DNA from: Stutzerimonas nitrititolerans
GTDB taxonomy: Bacteria > Pseudomonadota > Gammaproteobacteria > Pseudomonadales > Pseudomonadaceae
NCBI RefSeq assembly: GCF_003696285.1
Contig: NZ_RFFL01000007.1
Coordinates: 124,001-188,000, forward strand
Length of the DNA: 64,000 nt
Direction: 5' to 3'
In this document: positions 52,008-62,494 of the stretch, piece by piece
Numbering within the stretch: the stretch's first letter is position 1
Layout of the letters: the number at the start of each line of letters is the position of its first letter
Position numbers and translations under genes: made by a program
Notes under the pieces: model-generated
Database searches by the model: none
Seen by the model: only the letters and a program-made list of their open reading frames with translations
What the model was told of the DNA's origin: nothing

Positions 52008-52154
52008 TCATGGGGAAATGGGGTCGCTGGCCGGAAAGGTTTCTTCCAGGGCTTCATCCAGCTGATCTTCGTCGGCTTCGTCCGGACTTCGCTCGATGCG
52101 ATCGTCCTGTTCCTCGGCCGGGGGGATGGGGTTCCGCGGTTCGTTACCGTTCAT
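52008..52154 (-). CDS. 48-residue acidic protein with FPASDP motif
   Basis: A 48-codon frame rich in Asp, Glu and Pro. It ends with LDEALEETFPASDPISP; the ALEETFPASDP motif recurs in small proteobacterial proteins of unknown role, as I recall. AGGAG precedes the ATG with good spacing. It lies downstream of rsmZ on the same strand and is convergent with the GNAT-Nudix gene. In P. aeruginosa a ferredoxin gene occupies this side of rsmZ. Confidence 0.68.
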   Translation of the reverse strand: MNGNEPRNPIPPAEEQDDRIERSPDEADEDQLDEALEETFPASDPISP

Positions 52155-52241
52155 GACGCTACTCCTCGTGGTGATACGAGACGCTCTGAACGATTAGGCT
52201 GCCATTGAGGCGACAGGTTCGATGCCGCCGGCGTATTGCCC

Positions 52242-52269
52242 AAAAAAAGGGGCGGGACTAAGCCCGCCC
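52242..52269 (-). terminator. rsmZ rho-independent terminator
   Basis: On the minus strand GGGCGGG-CTTAGT-CCCGCCC is followed by CTTTTTTT. Confidence 0.88.
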
Positions 52270-52375
52270 GCCTCCTTCCTTGCTCCCTTTGTTTCCTGCT
52301 CATCGTCCTGATGAAATCGCTTCCAGCGATTGTTCCCGACCGTCATCCTGATGGCCCGCGCTGATCCGTCAGCAC
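52242..52375 (-). ncRNA. rsmZ: RsmZ-type small regulatory RNA
   Basis: About 134 nt. It carries nine GGA motifs, several in hairpin loops: GCTGA-CGGA-TCAGC, TCGCT-GGA-AGCGA and TCATC-AGGAC-GATGA, with more in linkers (GCAGGAAAC, AAAGGGAGC, AAGGAAGGAGG). It ends with a terminator stem GGGCGGG/CCCGCCC and seven T. This is the layout of RsmZ, which binds and titrates RsmA/CsrA. The position just downstream of rpoS is the standard Pseudomonas locus. A GacA box lies about 180 bp upstream. The 5' end is inferred from the promoter. Confidence 0.88.
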
Positions 52376-52382
52376 GGAGCCG

Positions 52383-52410
52383 ATATTAATGATCCGTACG
52401 GTTGCGGCAA
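52383..52410 (-). promoter_or_regulatory. rsmZ promoter
   Basis: On the minus strand TTGCCG (52410-52405), 16 nt, then TAATAT (52388-52383). Start would be near 52375, matching the first hairpin of the RNA. Confidence 0.65.
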
Positions 52411-52547
52411 CTTCACTCGGACAGGTCTCAGGAGGCCGCTTCGTCGCCGTAGCGCTGAAAAAGTCCTTTGATGCCTGCAAGTTACGAGCAGCATTCATTC
52501 GAAGGGAGAACAGCTGAATCCATTCCCACATATTTACTTACATACCT

Positions 52548-52565
52548 TGTAAGCAAATACCTACA
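52548..52565 (-). promoter_or_regulatory. GacA upstream activating sequence
   Basis: TGTAAGCAAATACCTACA matches the GacA box TGTAAG-N6-CTTACA with one change. A further CTTACA at 52537 adds an extra half-site. The distance to the rsmZ start is about 180 bp, as usual. Confidence 0.7.
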
Positions 52566-52698
52566 AGCAGCGGTGCATCCTGGGAAATGGAAACGGGGGA
52601 GGAATTAACCATCGGGCTGTCGCGTAGAGGGAACAGCGCAGAGCGATAAACTGCCGACTCGCTGCCCGACCGTTCTGCCGGTCGGACAGCTTCGCCGA

Positions 52699-53697
52699 TT
52701 ACTGGAAAAGCGCGTCGCTGGACAGGCCATTGCGCTCGAATATCTCGCGCAAACGCTTGAGCGCCTCGACCTGAATCTGCCGGACCCGCTCGCGGGTGAG
52801 GCCGATTTCCTTGCCGACTTCCTCCAGGGTGCAGCTCTCATGCCCCCGCAGGCCGAAGCGGCGGATGACCACATCGCGCTGCTTCTCGGTGAGATCCGAC
52901 AGCCAGTGATCGATGCTGGCGGCAAGATCGTCATCCAGCAACAGCTCGCAGGGATCGGTGGGCCGTTCGTCGGTCAGCGTATCGAGCAGGGTCTTGTCGG
53001 TATCCGGCCCCAGCGAGACGTCCACCGAAGTCACTCGTTCGTTCAGGCCCAGCATGCGCTTGACCTCGCCTACCGGTCGTTCCAGCAGATGCGCGATCTC
53101 TTCCGGGCTGGGTTCGTGGTCGAGTTTCTGGGTCAGCTCTCGGGCGGCGCGCAGATAGACGTTCAGCTCCTTGACCACATGAATCGGCAGACGAATGGTG
53201 CGGGTCTGGTTCATGATGGCCCGCTCGATGGTCTGCCGGATCCACCAGGTCGCGTAGGTCGAGAAGCGGAAGCCGCGCTCCGGGTCGAACTTCTCTACCG
53301 CGCGGATCAGCCCCAAGTTGCCCTCCTCCACCAGGTCGAGCAAGGAAAGTCCGCGGTTGATGTAACGACGGGCGATCTTGACGACCAGCCGCAGGTTGCT
53401 CTCGATCATGCGCTTGCGACCCGCCGGATCGCCCTTCTGGGCCAGGCGAGCGAAATGCACTTCTTCTTCGGGAGTCAGGAGGGGGGAAAAGCCGATTTCG
53501 TTGAGGTACAGCTGCGTGGCGTCGAGCGCCCGGTTGTAATCGATGAACTTGTGCTGCTTGGCGACCGTGGTCTTGGATCGGGCACCAATCGAACGAACGC
53601 GAGAGGCTTCGCTGGGGCGTTTCGACCCAGCGGTGGGTTCCATGAGTAGAACGGCATCGTCTACGTCAAACTCCGGCACTTCTTTTTTGAGAGCCAT
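52699..53697 (-). CDS. rpoS: RNA polymerase sigma factor RpoS
   Basis: A 332-residue sigma-70 family factor. Region 2 reads [20 protein letters not shown] and [20 protein letters not shown]; region 4.2 reads [20 protein letters not shown]. The N-terminus [20 protein letters not shown] is the Pseudomonas RpoS form. It directs stationary-phase and stress transcription. nlpD lies just upstream, as in other gammaproteobacteria, and its coding region probably holds the main rpoS promoter. Confidence 0.97.
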   Translation of the reverse strand: MALKKEVPEFDVDDAVLLMEPTAGSKRPSEASRVRSIGARSKTTVAKQHKFIDYNRALDATQLYLNEIGFSPLLTPEEEVHFARLAQKGDPAGRKRMIESNLRLVVKIARRYINRGLSLLDLVEEGNLGLIRAVEKFDPERGFRFSTYATWWIRQTIERAIMNQTRTIRLPIHVVKELNVYLRAARELTQKLDHEPSPEEIAHLLERPVGEVKRMLGLNERVTSVDVSLGPDTDKTLLDTLTDERPTDPCELLLDDDLAASIDHWLSDLTEKQRDVVIRRFGLRGHESCTLEEVGKEIGLTRERVRQIQVEALKRLREIFERNGLSSDALFQ

Positions 53698-53794
53698 TAT
53701 TGTTGTCCTGTTCTGAGTTCGACAACAGGCTCGGATGGCACCCTGTCCCTGGCGTCACTCGAGCCCCCTAGTGCCGGAGCAGGCGAGCTTCAGG

Positions 53795-54625
53795 TCAACG
53801 TTTCGGCAGGTATTGCAGAGGATCAACAGGTTTGCCTTGGCGGCGAATCTCGAAGTGCAGCTTCACCCGGTCGGTTCCAGTCGATCCCATCTCGGCAATG
53901 CTCTGCCCAGCTTTGACTTGTTGGCCTTCCTGAACCAGCAGCCTGCGGTTGTGACCGTAGGCGCTTACATAGGTATCGCTGTGCTTGATGATCACAAGTT
54001 CGCCGTAACCCCGTAAACCACTACCGGCGTACACAACAGCGCCATCAGAAGCAGCTAAAACAGGCTGTCCTAATTCCCCGGCGATATCAATGCCTTTATT
54101 CAAACTACCGTTTGACGAGAATCGGCCGATGATCTGGCCATTCGCCGGCCATGCCCAGCCGCTGGCCGAGCGAGTCACCCGTTTGATCGGCGTACTGGCC
54201 GGTGGCGGGGCCTGCGGAGCCCTGGTGATGGGTGGTGGGATCGGTACGGGCGTGGTCACGACCGGCGCTGTGGTCCGCGGCGTGGATACCTTCGGCGCTG
54301 GAGCAGCAGCGACATTGCGCGGCGCACGACCGTCGAAGCGGATCTGTTGACCCGGATGAATCACATGGGGAGGAGCGATACCGTTGCGTTGAGCCAGTTC
54401 TTTCCAGTCCCAACCGAAACGAAAGGCGATGGACCATAGCGTGTCGCCACGCTGAACGATGTAATGCCCCGTCGTCACACGATCACGGTTGTTGCGGTCG
54501 ACGACCTGCACACCGCCCCGAGGTGGGCTGGCGCAACCAGCCAGCAGCGTCCCGACGACTGCTGCGACCAGGACGCAGCGAACCGACGGATGGCGGATCC
54601 ACCGCGCAACTGCTGTGAGCTTCAA
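53795..54625 (-). CDS. nlpD: murein hydrolase activator lipoprotein NlpD
   Basis: A 276-residue lipoprotein. The lipobox is LLAGC, a LysM domain follows (GHYIVQRGDTLWSIAFRFGW), then a Pro-rich linker and a C-terminal LytM/M23 domain (GWAWPANGQIIGRF, NKGIDIAGELGQPVLAASDG). As in E. coli NlpD, metal ligands of the peptidase are partly lost, so it activates amidases rather than cutting itself. No ATG fits; a TTG at 54625 behind GGGAGCGG is chosen as the start because the signal peptide begins there. Confidence 0.9.
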   Translation of the reverse strand: MKLTAVARWIRHPSVRCVLVAAVVGTLLAGCASPPRGGVQVVDRNNRDRVTTGHYIVQRGDTLWSIAFRFGWDWKELAQRNGIAPPHVIHPGQQIRFDGRAPRNVAAAPAPKVSTPRTTAPVVTTPVPIPPPITRAPQAPPPASTPIKRVTRSASGWAWPANGQIIGRFSSNGSLNKGIDIAGELGQPVLAASDGAVVYAGSGLRGYGELVIIKHSDTYVSAYGHNRRLLVQEGQQVKAGQSIAEMGSTGTDRVKLHFEIRRQGKPVDPLQYLPKR

Positions 54626-54653
54626 TGCCCGCTCCCTACATTGCCGTGTCTGT

Positions 54654-55589
54654 TCAGACGCTTTGCGCCATAGGCTGACGTCGTCCGGCGAACCATTCAA
54701 GTCCCAGTACCAGCACGATCCCCGCAACCGCCATCAGCACCGCCAGCAACAGCTGCGGATTCTGACCGGTAACCTCCGCGAAGCTGCCCGGCAGCAGGTT
54801 CTGCTCCAGCACGGGCGTGCGCTCACCCTGCGAGTCGATGCGCCAGGTCAGCACTTCCTTCCACGGCCAGACCTTGTTCAACGAGCCCAGCATCAGCCCG
54901 GTGAGAAAAGCCAGGGTAAGGTCGCGCCAGCGATCGAGCATCCAGCTGAGGATGCGCGCGAAACTCAGGATACCGACCAGGCAGCCGGAGGCGAAAATCG
55001 CCAGTACAGCCACGTCGAGGTCTTTTACCGCGCCCAGTACAACCGGGTACAAGCCCAGCAATACCAGAATGAAGCTGCCGGAGATGCCCGGCAGGATCAT
55101 CGCGCAGATCGCGATGGCACCGGCGAAAAACAGGCTCAAACCGCTGCTGCTCCACTGTACCGGAGCGGCCACGGTGATCACATAGGCGAATGCGACACCC
55201 AGTATCAACCCGACGACACGCGACAGATCCCAACGCTGGATCTCCTTGCCGACCAGGTGCACGGAGACCAGTATCAGTCCAAAGAAGAACGACCATACCG
55301 GGATCGGATGGGTATCGAGCAGGTAAGAAATCAATTTGGCCAGGCTGACGACACTGGTAAGGATGCCGCCCAGCAGAACAAGCAGAAAGTTGGCGTTGGC
55401 AGCCGTCCATGCCTGCCGAACGCGACCGCGGAACAGCAGCATCGCAGCACCGGGAATCGCGCCAATCGACCGCAGCAACTCGTCGTAGATGCCGGTGATG
55501 AAGGCGATGGTGCCGCCGGATACGCCAGGTACCACGTCGGCGGCGCCCATGGCGATACCCTTGATGTACAGCATTAACGCGTTCTTCAT
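54654..55589 (-). CDS. DUF368-family polyprenyl-phosphate transporter (PopT-like)
   Basis: A 311-residue membrane protein with about nine helices. The two family repeats GAADVVPGVSGGTIAFITGI and CAMILPGISGSFILVLLGLY are clear. DUF368 proteins (PopT) have been reported to return undecaprenyl phosphate to the cytoplasmic side of the membrane for cell-wall synthesis. Its place between pcm and nlpD, a cell-wall gene, fits. Confidence 0.88.
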   Translation of the reverse strand: MKNALMLYIKGIAMGAADVVPGVSGGTIAFITGIYDELLRSIGAIPGAAMLLFRGRVRQAWTAANANFLLVLLGGILTSVVSLAKLISYLLDTHPIPVWSFFFGLILVSVHLVGKEIQRWDLSRVVGLILGVAFAYVITVAAPVQWSSSGLSLFFAGAIAICAMILPGISGSFILVLLGLYPVVLGAVKDLDVAVLAIFASGCLVGILSFARILSWMLDRWRDLTLAFLTGLMLGSLNKVWPWKEVLTWRIDSQGERTPVLEQNLLPGSFAEVTGQNPQLLLAVLMAVAGIVLVLGLEWFAGRRQPMAQSV

Positions 55590-55608
55590 GCTTCCTTCCG
55601 CTGAATAC

Positions 55609-56262
55609 TCAAACTACGGGTCCATTTAGCAGCGGCACGAAGCGTACGGTGTCCAACAGATGCCTGGAAAAACCGCCTTCCTCACGAACGATAAGCATCA
55701 GTTGCTGCACTTCACCTACCCCTACCGGAATCACCAGACGCCCACCAGGCGCCAGTTGATCGAGCAGGGCTTGCGGCACGTCGGCTGCTGCGGCGGTAAC
55801 GATGATGCCGTTGTAAGGCGCCAATGCGGACCACCCCTCCCAGCCATCACCCCAGCGAAAGACCACGTTGCGCAACTTCAGTTCGCCGAGCCGCTCCTTG
55901 GCGCGCTCTTGCAACGCCTGGATCCGCTCGACGGAGAACACCCGTTCCACCAGCTGCGCCAGTACCGCGGTCTGGTAACCCGAGCCGGTGCCGATCTCCA
56001 GCACCTTGTCCAGCGGACCGTCGGCCAGCAGCAGTTCGCTCATGCGCGCGACCATGAACGGCTGGGAAATGGTCTGGTTGTGACCGATGGGCAGCGCGGT
56101 GTCTTCGTAGGCGCGATGCGACAGCGCCTCGTCGACGAACAGATGGCGTGGCGTGCGACGAATGACTTCCAGCACGTGCGCGTTGGACAGCCCTTCCTCG
56201 TAGAGGCGCTGAATCAAGCGATCGCGGGTACGCTGCGAAGTCATCCCGGTTCCGTGGCGCAT
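55609..56262 (-). CDS. pcm: protein-L-isoaspartate O-methyltransferase
   Basis: A 217-residue methyltransferase. [20 protein letters not shown] is SAM motif [20 protein letters not shown] is the typical Pcm block. It repairs isoaspartyl damage in proteins. The start at 56262 is favoured by AGGAG six bases before it; many related entries start at MTSQRT, six codons later (56244). It follows surE by 23 bp. Confidence 0.95.
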   Translation of the reverse strand: MRHGTGMTSQRTRDRLIQRLYEEGLSNAHVLEVIRRTPRHLFVDEALSHRAYEDTALPIGHNQTISQPFMVARMSELLLADGPLDKVLEIGTGSGYQTAVLAQLVERVFSVERIQALQERAKERLGELKLRNVVFRWGDGWEGWSALAPYNGIIVTAAAADVPQALLDQLAPGGRLVIPVGVGEVQQLMLIVREEGGFSRHLLDTVRFVPLLNGPVV

Positions 56263-56285
56263 CAGATTCTCCTGTCCAAGATGGT

Positions 56286-57035
56286 TCACAGCACCTTCTC
56301 CAGCCAGCTTTCCAGGCCTTGGAACGCCTCACGAAAGGTTCGATCGAGCTGCAGGGGCGTAATCGAGACATAGCCCTGCATCACTGCATGAAAATCGGTT
56401 CCCGGCCCGCCGTCCTCGACGTCGCCAGCCACGGAGATCCAGTAACCGTCCTTACCCCGCGGGTTGGCCTGGCGCACCGGTGGCTTGGCCCGGCTGCGAT
56501 GCCCGAGCCGGGTCAGCTGAATACCGCGGATATGATCCAGCGGCAAGTTGGGTACGTTGACGCTGAGCACCGTACGCGGCGGCAGATCGAGCTGGTCGTG
56601 CCGCTCCACCAGCTTGCGGGCGACGTAGGCCGCCGTCGGCAGGTTGTCCGGTGAGCGCGAGATCAGCGAAAAGGCGAAGGCCGGCTTGCCGGTGAAGCGT
56701 CCCTCGATGGCAGCGGCCACGGTGCCGGAATAGAGCACGTCATCACCCAGGTTGGCACCCAGGTTGATGCCCGAAACCACCATGTCGGGTGCCTCTTCGA
56801 GCAAACCGTTGATACCCAGGTGAACACAGTCGGTGGGCGTGCCGTTCACACCGATGAAGCCGTTCGGCATGGTCGTCGGGTGCAGCGGGCGATCCAGGGT
56901 CAGTGCGCTGCTGGCACCGCTCATGTCCTGGATGGGGGCGACGACCCGGCACTCGGCATAGTCCGCCAGCGCGTCGTAAAGCGCGGCGAGCCCGGGTGCA
57001 TACACCCCGTCGTCGTTGGCGATCAGAATACGCAT
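56286..57035 (-). CDS. surE: 5'/3'-nucleotidase SurE
   Basis: A 249-residue nucleotidase. The metal site is in [40 protein letters not shown] is the family core. It dephosphorylates nucleoside monophosphates in stationary phase. The start overlaps the truD stop by one base (ATG within TGATG), so they are translationally coupled. Confidence 0.96.
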   Translation of the reverse strand: MRILIANDDGVYAPGLAALYDALADYAECRVVAPIQDMSGASSALTLDRPLHPTTMPNGFIGVNGTPTDCVHLGINGLLEEAPDMVVSGINLGANLGDDVLYSGTVAAAIEGRFTGKPAFAFSLISRSPDNLPTAAYVARKLVERHDQLDLPPRTVLSVNVPNLPLDHIRGIQLTRLGHRSRAKPPVRQANPRGKDGYWISVAGDVEDGGPGTDFHAVMQGYVSITPLQLDRTFREAFQGLESWLEKVL

Positions 57036-58075
57036 CAGATGTCCGTCTGCCCTGCCAGGCTGACCAGCTCGCGCACCACGGCGGTGGCGAAGCATCCGGT
57101 CGGCAGGACGAATTCAAGTTGCAGAATGTCAGGCCCGGGATAATGCCACGACAAGCCGCCGATGGGGAGGCGAAGAATACGCCGCTCATGCTTCATTCCA
57201 GCTTCTGCGAGCCACTTGGCGATTGCCGGTTCGGCCGCCGCGACTTCGGCTTCCAGCGCCTGTACTTCACCGCTTACGGGTGATTCACCGGCACCCCACA
57301 AGGGGCCGGTAGGATGCAGATCGAGGATGGCCAGGCGCGGGTCCTGGCATTCGGCCTCCCCCGCCGGGAAAAAGCTGCGACTGTCGGTGAAGGCCAGCAG
57401 ATCGCCCACCTGCGCCTGGTTCCAGCTTCCATTGCCGACACGCTCTGCCAGGGCCCGGTTGAACAGATGGCTGCGCCCAGCCGAGAGCAGCCGCGAGCGC
57501 AGGTTGCGCTGTACCGGCAACTCTTGCCGCTCGGCATATTCGCGTGCGCCATGAACGTTGCTGCCCTCGAAGCCGAAGCGCTGCAGGCCAAAGTAGTTGG
57601 GCACACCCTGCGCCTTGATGCGCTCGAGACGCGCCTCCAGGTCGGCACGATCGGCGTCCAACTGGGTCAGGCGCAGGGTGAAGCCGTTGGCCGAGTGGGC
57701 GCCGCGCTGCAACTTGCGCTGGTGGCGGCGAGTCTCGAGGATTTTCAGGGTCTCGTCCTCGGCCTTGCCGAGGACCGGGTCGGCCTTGCCCGGCAGGTGC
57801 AGGCTGAACCACTGGCGCGTCAGCGCCTGGCGGTCCTTGAGGCCCGCATAGCTGATGCTGCGCAGCGGCACGCCGGCAGCGCGGGCGATGCGACGGGCCG
57901 CTTCCTCGGTATTGAGGTTGCGCTTCTCGACCCAGAGCCAGAGATGCTCGCCTTCGCCGGACAGGGGAATGTCCAGCACCTCATCGACCTGGAAATCCTC
58001 GGCCACGGCCTTGAGCACGGCGCTGCCACACGGCCCACCGTGTGCCCGTGGCCCCTGCAGCTGTTCTTCGGTCAT
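57035..58075 (-). CDS. truD: tRNA pseudouridine(13) synthase TruD
   Basis: A 346-residue TruD. The catalytic Asp is in [17 protein letters not shown], and [12 protein letters not shown] and [20 protein letters not shown] are the characteristic blocks. It makes pseudouridine at position 13 of tRNA-Glu. Its start overlaps the ispF stop by four bases. Confidence 0.95.
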   Translation of the reverse strand: MTEEQLQGPRAHGGPCGSAVLKAVAEDFQVDEVLDIPLSGEGEHLWLWVEKRNLNTEEAARRIARAAGVPLRSISYAGLKDRQALTRQWFSLHLPGKADPVLGKAEDETLKILETRRHQRKLQRGAHSANGFTLRLTQLDADRADLEARLERIKAQGVPNYFGLQRFGFEGSNVHGAREYAERQELPVQRNLRSRLLSAGRSHLFNRALAERVGNGSWNQAQVGDLLAFTDSRSFFPAGEAECQDPRLAILDLHPTGPLWGAGESPVSGEVQALEAEVAAAEPAIAKWLAEAGMKHERRILRLPIGGLSWHYPGPDILQLEFVLPTGCFATAVVRELVSLAGQTDI

Positions 58076-58545
58076 GCGCGAACCAGCAGGGCGACGGCAT
58101 GCACGGCGATGCCCTCTTCACGCCCGGTGAAGCCCAGCTTCTCGGTGGTGGTGGCCTTGACGTTGACCTGATCCAGCTCGACCTGCAGGTCCTCGGCGAT
58201 CGATGCGCGCATGGTTTCGATATGCGGCGCCATCTTCGGAGCCTGGGCGATGATGGTGGCGTCGACGTTGCCGACCTTCCAGCCCTTGCTCTTCACCTGT
58301 TCGAGCACGTGGCGCAGCAGCACGCGGCTGTCGGCGCCCTTGAACTGCGGGTCGGTATCCGGGAAATGCTTGCCGATGTCGCCCAGCGCGGCGGCACCGA
58401 GCAGCGCATCGCTGAGCGCGTGCAGCAGCACGTCACCATCGGAGTGCGCCAGCAAGCCGAACCGGTGAGGAATCCGCACGCCACCGAGGGTCACGAAGTC
58501 GCCCTCGGCGAAGCGGTGTACGTCATAGCCGTGGCCAATACGCAT
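58072..58545 (-). CDS. ispF: 2-C-methyl-D-erythritol 2,4-cyclodiphosphate synthase
   Basis: A 157-residue enzyme of the MEP isoprenoid pathway. GHGYDVHRF has the zinc-binding Asp and His, [20 protein letters not shown] holds the third ligand, and [14 protein letters not shown] and [17 protein letters not shown] complete the family. It starts the run ispF-truD-surE-pcm-DUF368-nlpD-rpoS. ispD is not in this window. Confidence 0.96.
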   Translation of the reverse strand: MRIGHGYDVHRFAEGDFVTLGGVRIPHRFGLLAHSDGDVLLHALSDALLGAAALGDIGKHFPDTDPQFKGADSRVLLRHVLEQVKSKGWKVGNVDATIIAQAPKMAPHIETMRASIAEDLQVELDQVNVKATTTEKLGFTGREEGIAVHAVALLVRA

Positions 58546-58708
58546 AGTCAGAACCCCTGAAAAGATCAGCCGCGGATTCTACAGGAGCTGCTAGGGCCTG
58601 CGCCGGTATCGATGGGCGCGATAGTCACCATCGACCGAATCGATCCCGTATCGGAATTCAACGATATATAGTTCGCCCCATCGCGATATACCGAACCAGA
58701 CGAACGCC

Positions 58709-59011
58709 ATGCCCGACGATTTCGACGACATCATCAAGGCCCTCGCCCACCCACTGCGCCGGGAAATCCTGCAGTGGTTGAAGGAGCCGCAACGCTACTT
58801 TTCCGAGCAGCACCATTCCCTCGAGAACGGCGTCTGCGCCGGACAGATCGACCAGCGGGCCGGCCTCTCGCAATCGACGGTATCGGCACACCTGGCCACT
58901 TTGCAGCGAGCCGGATTGATCACCAGCCGCAAGGTCGGTCAGTGGCATTTCTTCAAGCGCAACGAGCCGCTCATCCAGGACTTTCTGGCTCGCATCGGCC
59001 AGGAACTCTGA
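58709..59011 (+). CDS. ArsR-family transcriptional regulator
   Basis: A 100-residue winged-helix regulator (ALAHPLRREILQWL, then QIDQRAGLSQSTVSAHLATL). Only Cys44 (NGVCAGQI) is available, so it lacks the classic two-Cys metal site. It lies 33 bp upstream of the ene-reductase gene in the same direction and probably regulates it. A quinone- or electrophile-sensing role through the Cys is possible. P. aeruginosa lacks this pair between ispF and fghA as I recall. Confidence 0.87.
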   Translation: MPDDFDDIIKALAHPLRREILQWLKEPQRYFSEQHHSLENGVCAGQIDQRAGLSQSTVSAHLATLQRAGLITSRKVGQWHFFKRNEPLIQDFLARIGQEL

Positions 59012-59044
59012 ACCCTTTCGCACCCTGTAGAGGAGCAACACCGC

Positions 59045-60094
59045 ATGCCTACACTCTTCGACCCGATCCGCATCGGCGATCTGGAACTGACCAACCGCAT
59101 CATCATGGCGCCCCTGACCCGCTGCCGTGCGGAACCTGGCCGGGTACCCGGTGACTTGATGGTCGAGTACTACCGCCAGCGCGCCGATGCCGGCCTGATC
59201 ATCAGCGAAGCCACCTCGGTGACGCCCATGGGCGTCGGTTACCCGGACACGCCCGGCATCTGGTCTGCCGAGCAGGTGCAAGGCTGGAAGAAGATCACCG
59301 ATGCCGTGCATGCCAAGGGCGGCAAGATCGTGCTGCAGCTCTGGCATGTGGGGCGCATCTCCGACCCGATCTACCTCGACGGCCAGCTGCCGGTCGCGCC
59401 CAGCGCCATCAAGCCCGCCGGGCATGTGAGCCTGGTGCGGCCGATGAAGGATTACGAGACTCCACGCGCACTGGAGACCGAAGAGATCGCCGACATCGTC
59501 GAGGCCTACCGCAAGGGCGCCGAGAATGCCAAGGAAGCGGGCTTCGACGGCGTGGAAATCCACGGCGCCAATGGTTATCTGCTCGACCAGTTCCTGCAGG
59601 ACAGCACCAACCAGCGTACCGACCAATATGGCGGCTCCTTGGAAAATCGTGCTCGACTGATGCTGGAAGTCACCGATGCCGCCATCAGCGTCTGGGGCGC
59701 CGGACGCGTCGGCATGCACCTGGCGCCGCGCGCCGACTCCCACGACATGGGCGACTCCAACCGCGCCGAGACCTTCGGCTATGTGGCTCGTGAACTGGGC
59801 AAACGCGGCGTGGCGTTCATCTGCACCCGCGAACAGGCTGGCGAAGACAGCCTCGGCCCGCAGCTAAAGCAGATCTTCGGTGGCGTCTATATCGCCAACG
59901 AACGCTTCACCCGGGAACAGGCCAACGAATGGCTGGCCGAAGGCAAGGCCGACGCGGTGGCGTTCGGCATTCCCTATATCGCCAACCCGGATCTGGTCGA
60001 GCGTCTGCGCCAGGATGCGCCGCTCAACGAGCCCAAGCCTGAGCTGTTCTACGCCAAGGGCGCGGAAGGCTACACCGATTATCCATCGCTCTAG
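59045..60094 (+). CDS. old yellow enzyme-family ene-reductase (XenB/NemA-like)
   Basis: A 349-residue TIM-barrel flavoenzyme. IIMAPLTRCRAEPGRVPGDL, LQLWHVGRISDP, FDGVEIHGANGYLLDQFLQD (with the substrate-binding His-x-x-Asn) and GIPYIANPDLVERL match XenB and NemA. It reduces activated C=C bonds and nitro compounds with NADPH. It is probably cotranscribed with the ArsR gene and followed by a strong terminator. Confidence 0.92.
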   Translation: MPTLFDPIRIGDLELTNRIIMAPLTRCRAEPGRVPGDLMVEYYRQRADAGLIISEATSVTPMGVGYPDTPGIWSAEQVQGWKKITDAVHAKGGKIVLQLWHVGRISDPIYLDGQLPVAPSAIKPAGHVSLVRPMKDYETPRALETEEIADIVEAYRKGAENAKEAGFDGVEIHGANGYLLDQFLQDSTNQRTDQYGGSLENRARLMLEVTDAAISVWGAGRVGMHLAPRADSHDMGDSNRAETFGYVARELGKRGVAFICTREQAGEDSLGPQLKQIFGGVYIANERFTREQANEWLAEGKADAVAFGIPYIANPDLVERLRQDAPLNEPKPELFYAKGAEGYTDYPSL

Positions 60095-60107
60095 CTCCCG
60101 GCGATGG

Positions 60108-60142
60108 AAAGGCCCGACCGGCCACTCGGTCGGGCCTTTTTT
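60108..60142 (+). terminator. rho-independent terminator of the ene-reductase gene
   Basis: AAGGCCCGACCG and CGGTCGGGCCTT form a long stem around GCCACT, followed by a run of T. Confidence 0.92.
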
Positions 60143-60200
60143 ATGACAATCGGAACAGACGTCAAGCGAACAGACGCCCTCGATGCCGCGGTTGCAGCTT

Positions 60201-60234
60201 CGTAGGGTGGAAAACCGCGAAGCGTTTTCCACGC
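60201..60234. repeat. REP family A copy, inverted
   Basis: CGTAGGGTGGAAAAC...GTTTTCCACGC, in the reverse orientation. Confidence 0.75.
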
Positions 60235-60287
60235 AGCCAGCACATCACGCAAACACCCGGCCAACATGGTCGCCGGCCGAACCCGAC

Positions 60288-60321
60288 GCGTGGATGAGGC
60301 TGCGCGGTCATCCACCCTACG
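60288..60321. repeat. REP family A copy
   Basis: GCGTGGATGA...TCATCCACCCTACG. It overlaps the end of fghA, whose last codons are formed by REP sequence. Confidence 0.7.
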
Positions 60322-61162
60322 CCTTCAACGCCTCGGCATGATGCCGCAGGTGGTCATCGATGAAGCTGGCGATGAAGTAGTAGCTGTGGTCATAACCCGG
60401 CTGGATGCGCAGCGTCAGCGGATGCTCCGCCGCCTTGGCCGCAGCTTCCAGTGCCTCGGGTTTCAACTGGTTGGCCATGAAATCGTCTCGGTCGCCCTGG
60501 TCCACCAGCAGCGGCAGCTTCTCGCCCGCCTCGGCCAACAGCGCGCAGGCGTCCCATTCGCGCCAGCGCGAGCGGTCCTCGCCCAGGTAGCGGGAAAACG
60601 CCTTTTCGCCCCAGGGGCAATTGAGGGGATTGGTGATGGGCGCGAAAGCCGACACCGAGCGGTAGCGACCGGGATTCTTCAATGCACAGACCAGCGCGCC
60701 ATGGCCGCCCATGGAATGCCCGCTGATGCCGCGCTTGTCGGATACCGGGAAGTTCGCCTCGATCAGCGCCGGCAGCTCGTCGACCACGTAGTCGTACATA
60801 CGGTAGTGCTGCGCCCATGGCTGCTGGATGGCGTTCAGATAGAAGCCCGCGCCCAGACCGAAATCCCAGGCGCCGTCCGGGTCATCCGGCACGTCCGGCC
60901 CGCGTGGGCTGGTATCCGGCGCGACGATGATCAGCCCCAGTTCGGCGGCCAGCCGATGCGCGCCGGCCTTCTGCATGAAGTTCTCGTCGGTGCAGGTCAG
61001 GCCCGACAGCCAGTACAGCACCGGCAGTTTCTCGCCCTGTTCCGCCTGCGGCGGCAGGTACACGGCAAACACCATGTCGCAGTTCAGGCTGCTGGAGCGA
61101 TGCCGGTAACGCTTGTGCCAGCCGCCGAAGCTTTTCTGGCAGGAAATGTTTTCAAGGGTCAT
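60317..61162 (-). CDS. fghA: S-formylglutathione hydrolase
   Basis: A 281-residue alpha/beta hydrolase. [16 protein letters not shown] has the nucleophile Ser, [10 protein letters not shown] the Asp and [10 protein letters not shown] the His. [17 protein letters not shown] is the family signature. It completes formaldehyde detoxification by releasing formate and glutathione. The start at 61162 follows from the standard N-terminus [23 protein letters not shown] pair separates it from adhC. Confidence 0.94.
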   Translation of the reverse strand: MTLENISCQKSFGGWHKRYRHRSSSLNCDMVFAVYLPPQAEQGEKLPVLYWLSGLTCTDENFMQKAGAHRLAAELGLIIVAPDTSPRGPDVPDDPDGAWDFGLGAGFYLNAIQQPWAQHYRMYDYVVDELPALIEANFPVSDKRGISGHSMGGHGALVCALKNPGRYRSVSAFAPITNPLNCPWGEKAFSRYLGEDRSRWREWDACALLAEAGEKLPLLVDQGDRDDFMANQLKPEALEAAAKAAEHPLTLRIQPGYDHSYYFIASFIDDHLRHHAEALKA

Positions 61163-61173
61163 GGCTGTGCCTC

Positions 61174-61253
61174 GCGTGGGGTGGAAAACCGCGAAGCGTT
61201 CTCCACCAGTCGGGTGGATAAGCCGTCTGACGACGGCGTTATCCACCCTGCGG
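61174..61253. repeat. two REP family A copies between fghA and adhC
   Basis: GGGTGGAAAACC...GTTCTCCACC (61180-61207) and GGGTGGATAAGCC...GGCGTTATCCACCC (61211-61250). The pair lies inside the probable adhC-fghA operon. Confidence 0.7.
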
Positions 61254-61254
61254 A

Positions 61255-62409
<1,155 letters not shown>

Positions 62410-62432
62410 TCATTCACTTGCTGGGTTAATGA
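62410..62432. promoter_or_regulatory. candidate LysR-type binding site, adhC/gfnR intergenic
   Basis: TCATT-N13-AATGA, an interrupted dyad containing a T-N11-A core, in the 124-bp gap between adhC and the LysR gene. Confidence 0.4.
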
Positions 62433-62494
62433 GCCAATCGTGGAAACATTGTTGCTCCCCAGGGATAATCCGAAGCTCGCAGAAGGAAGCCGAT

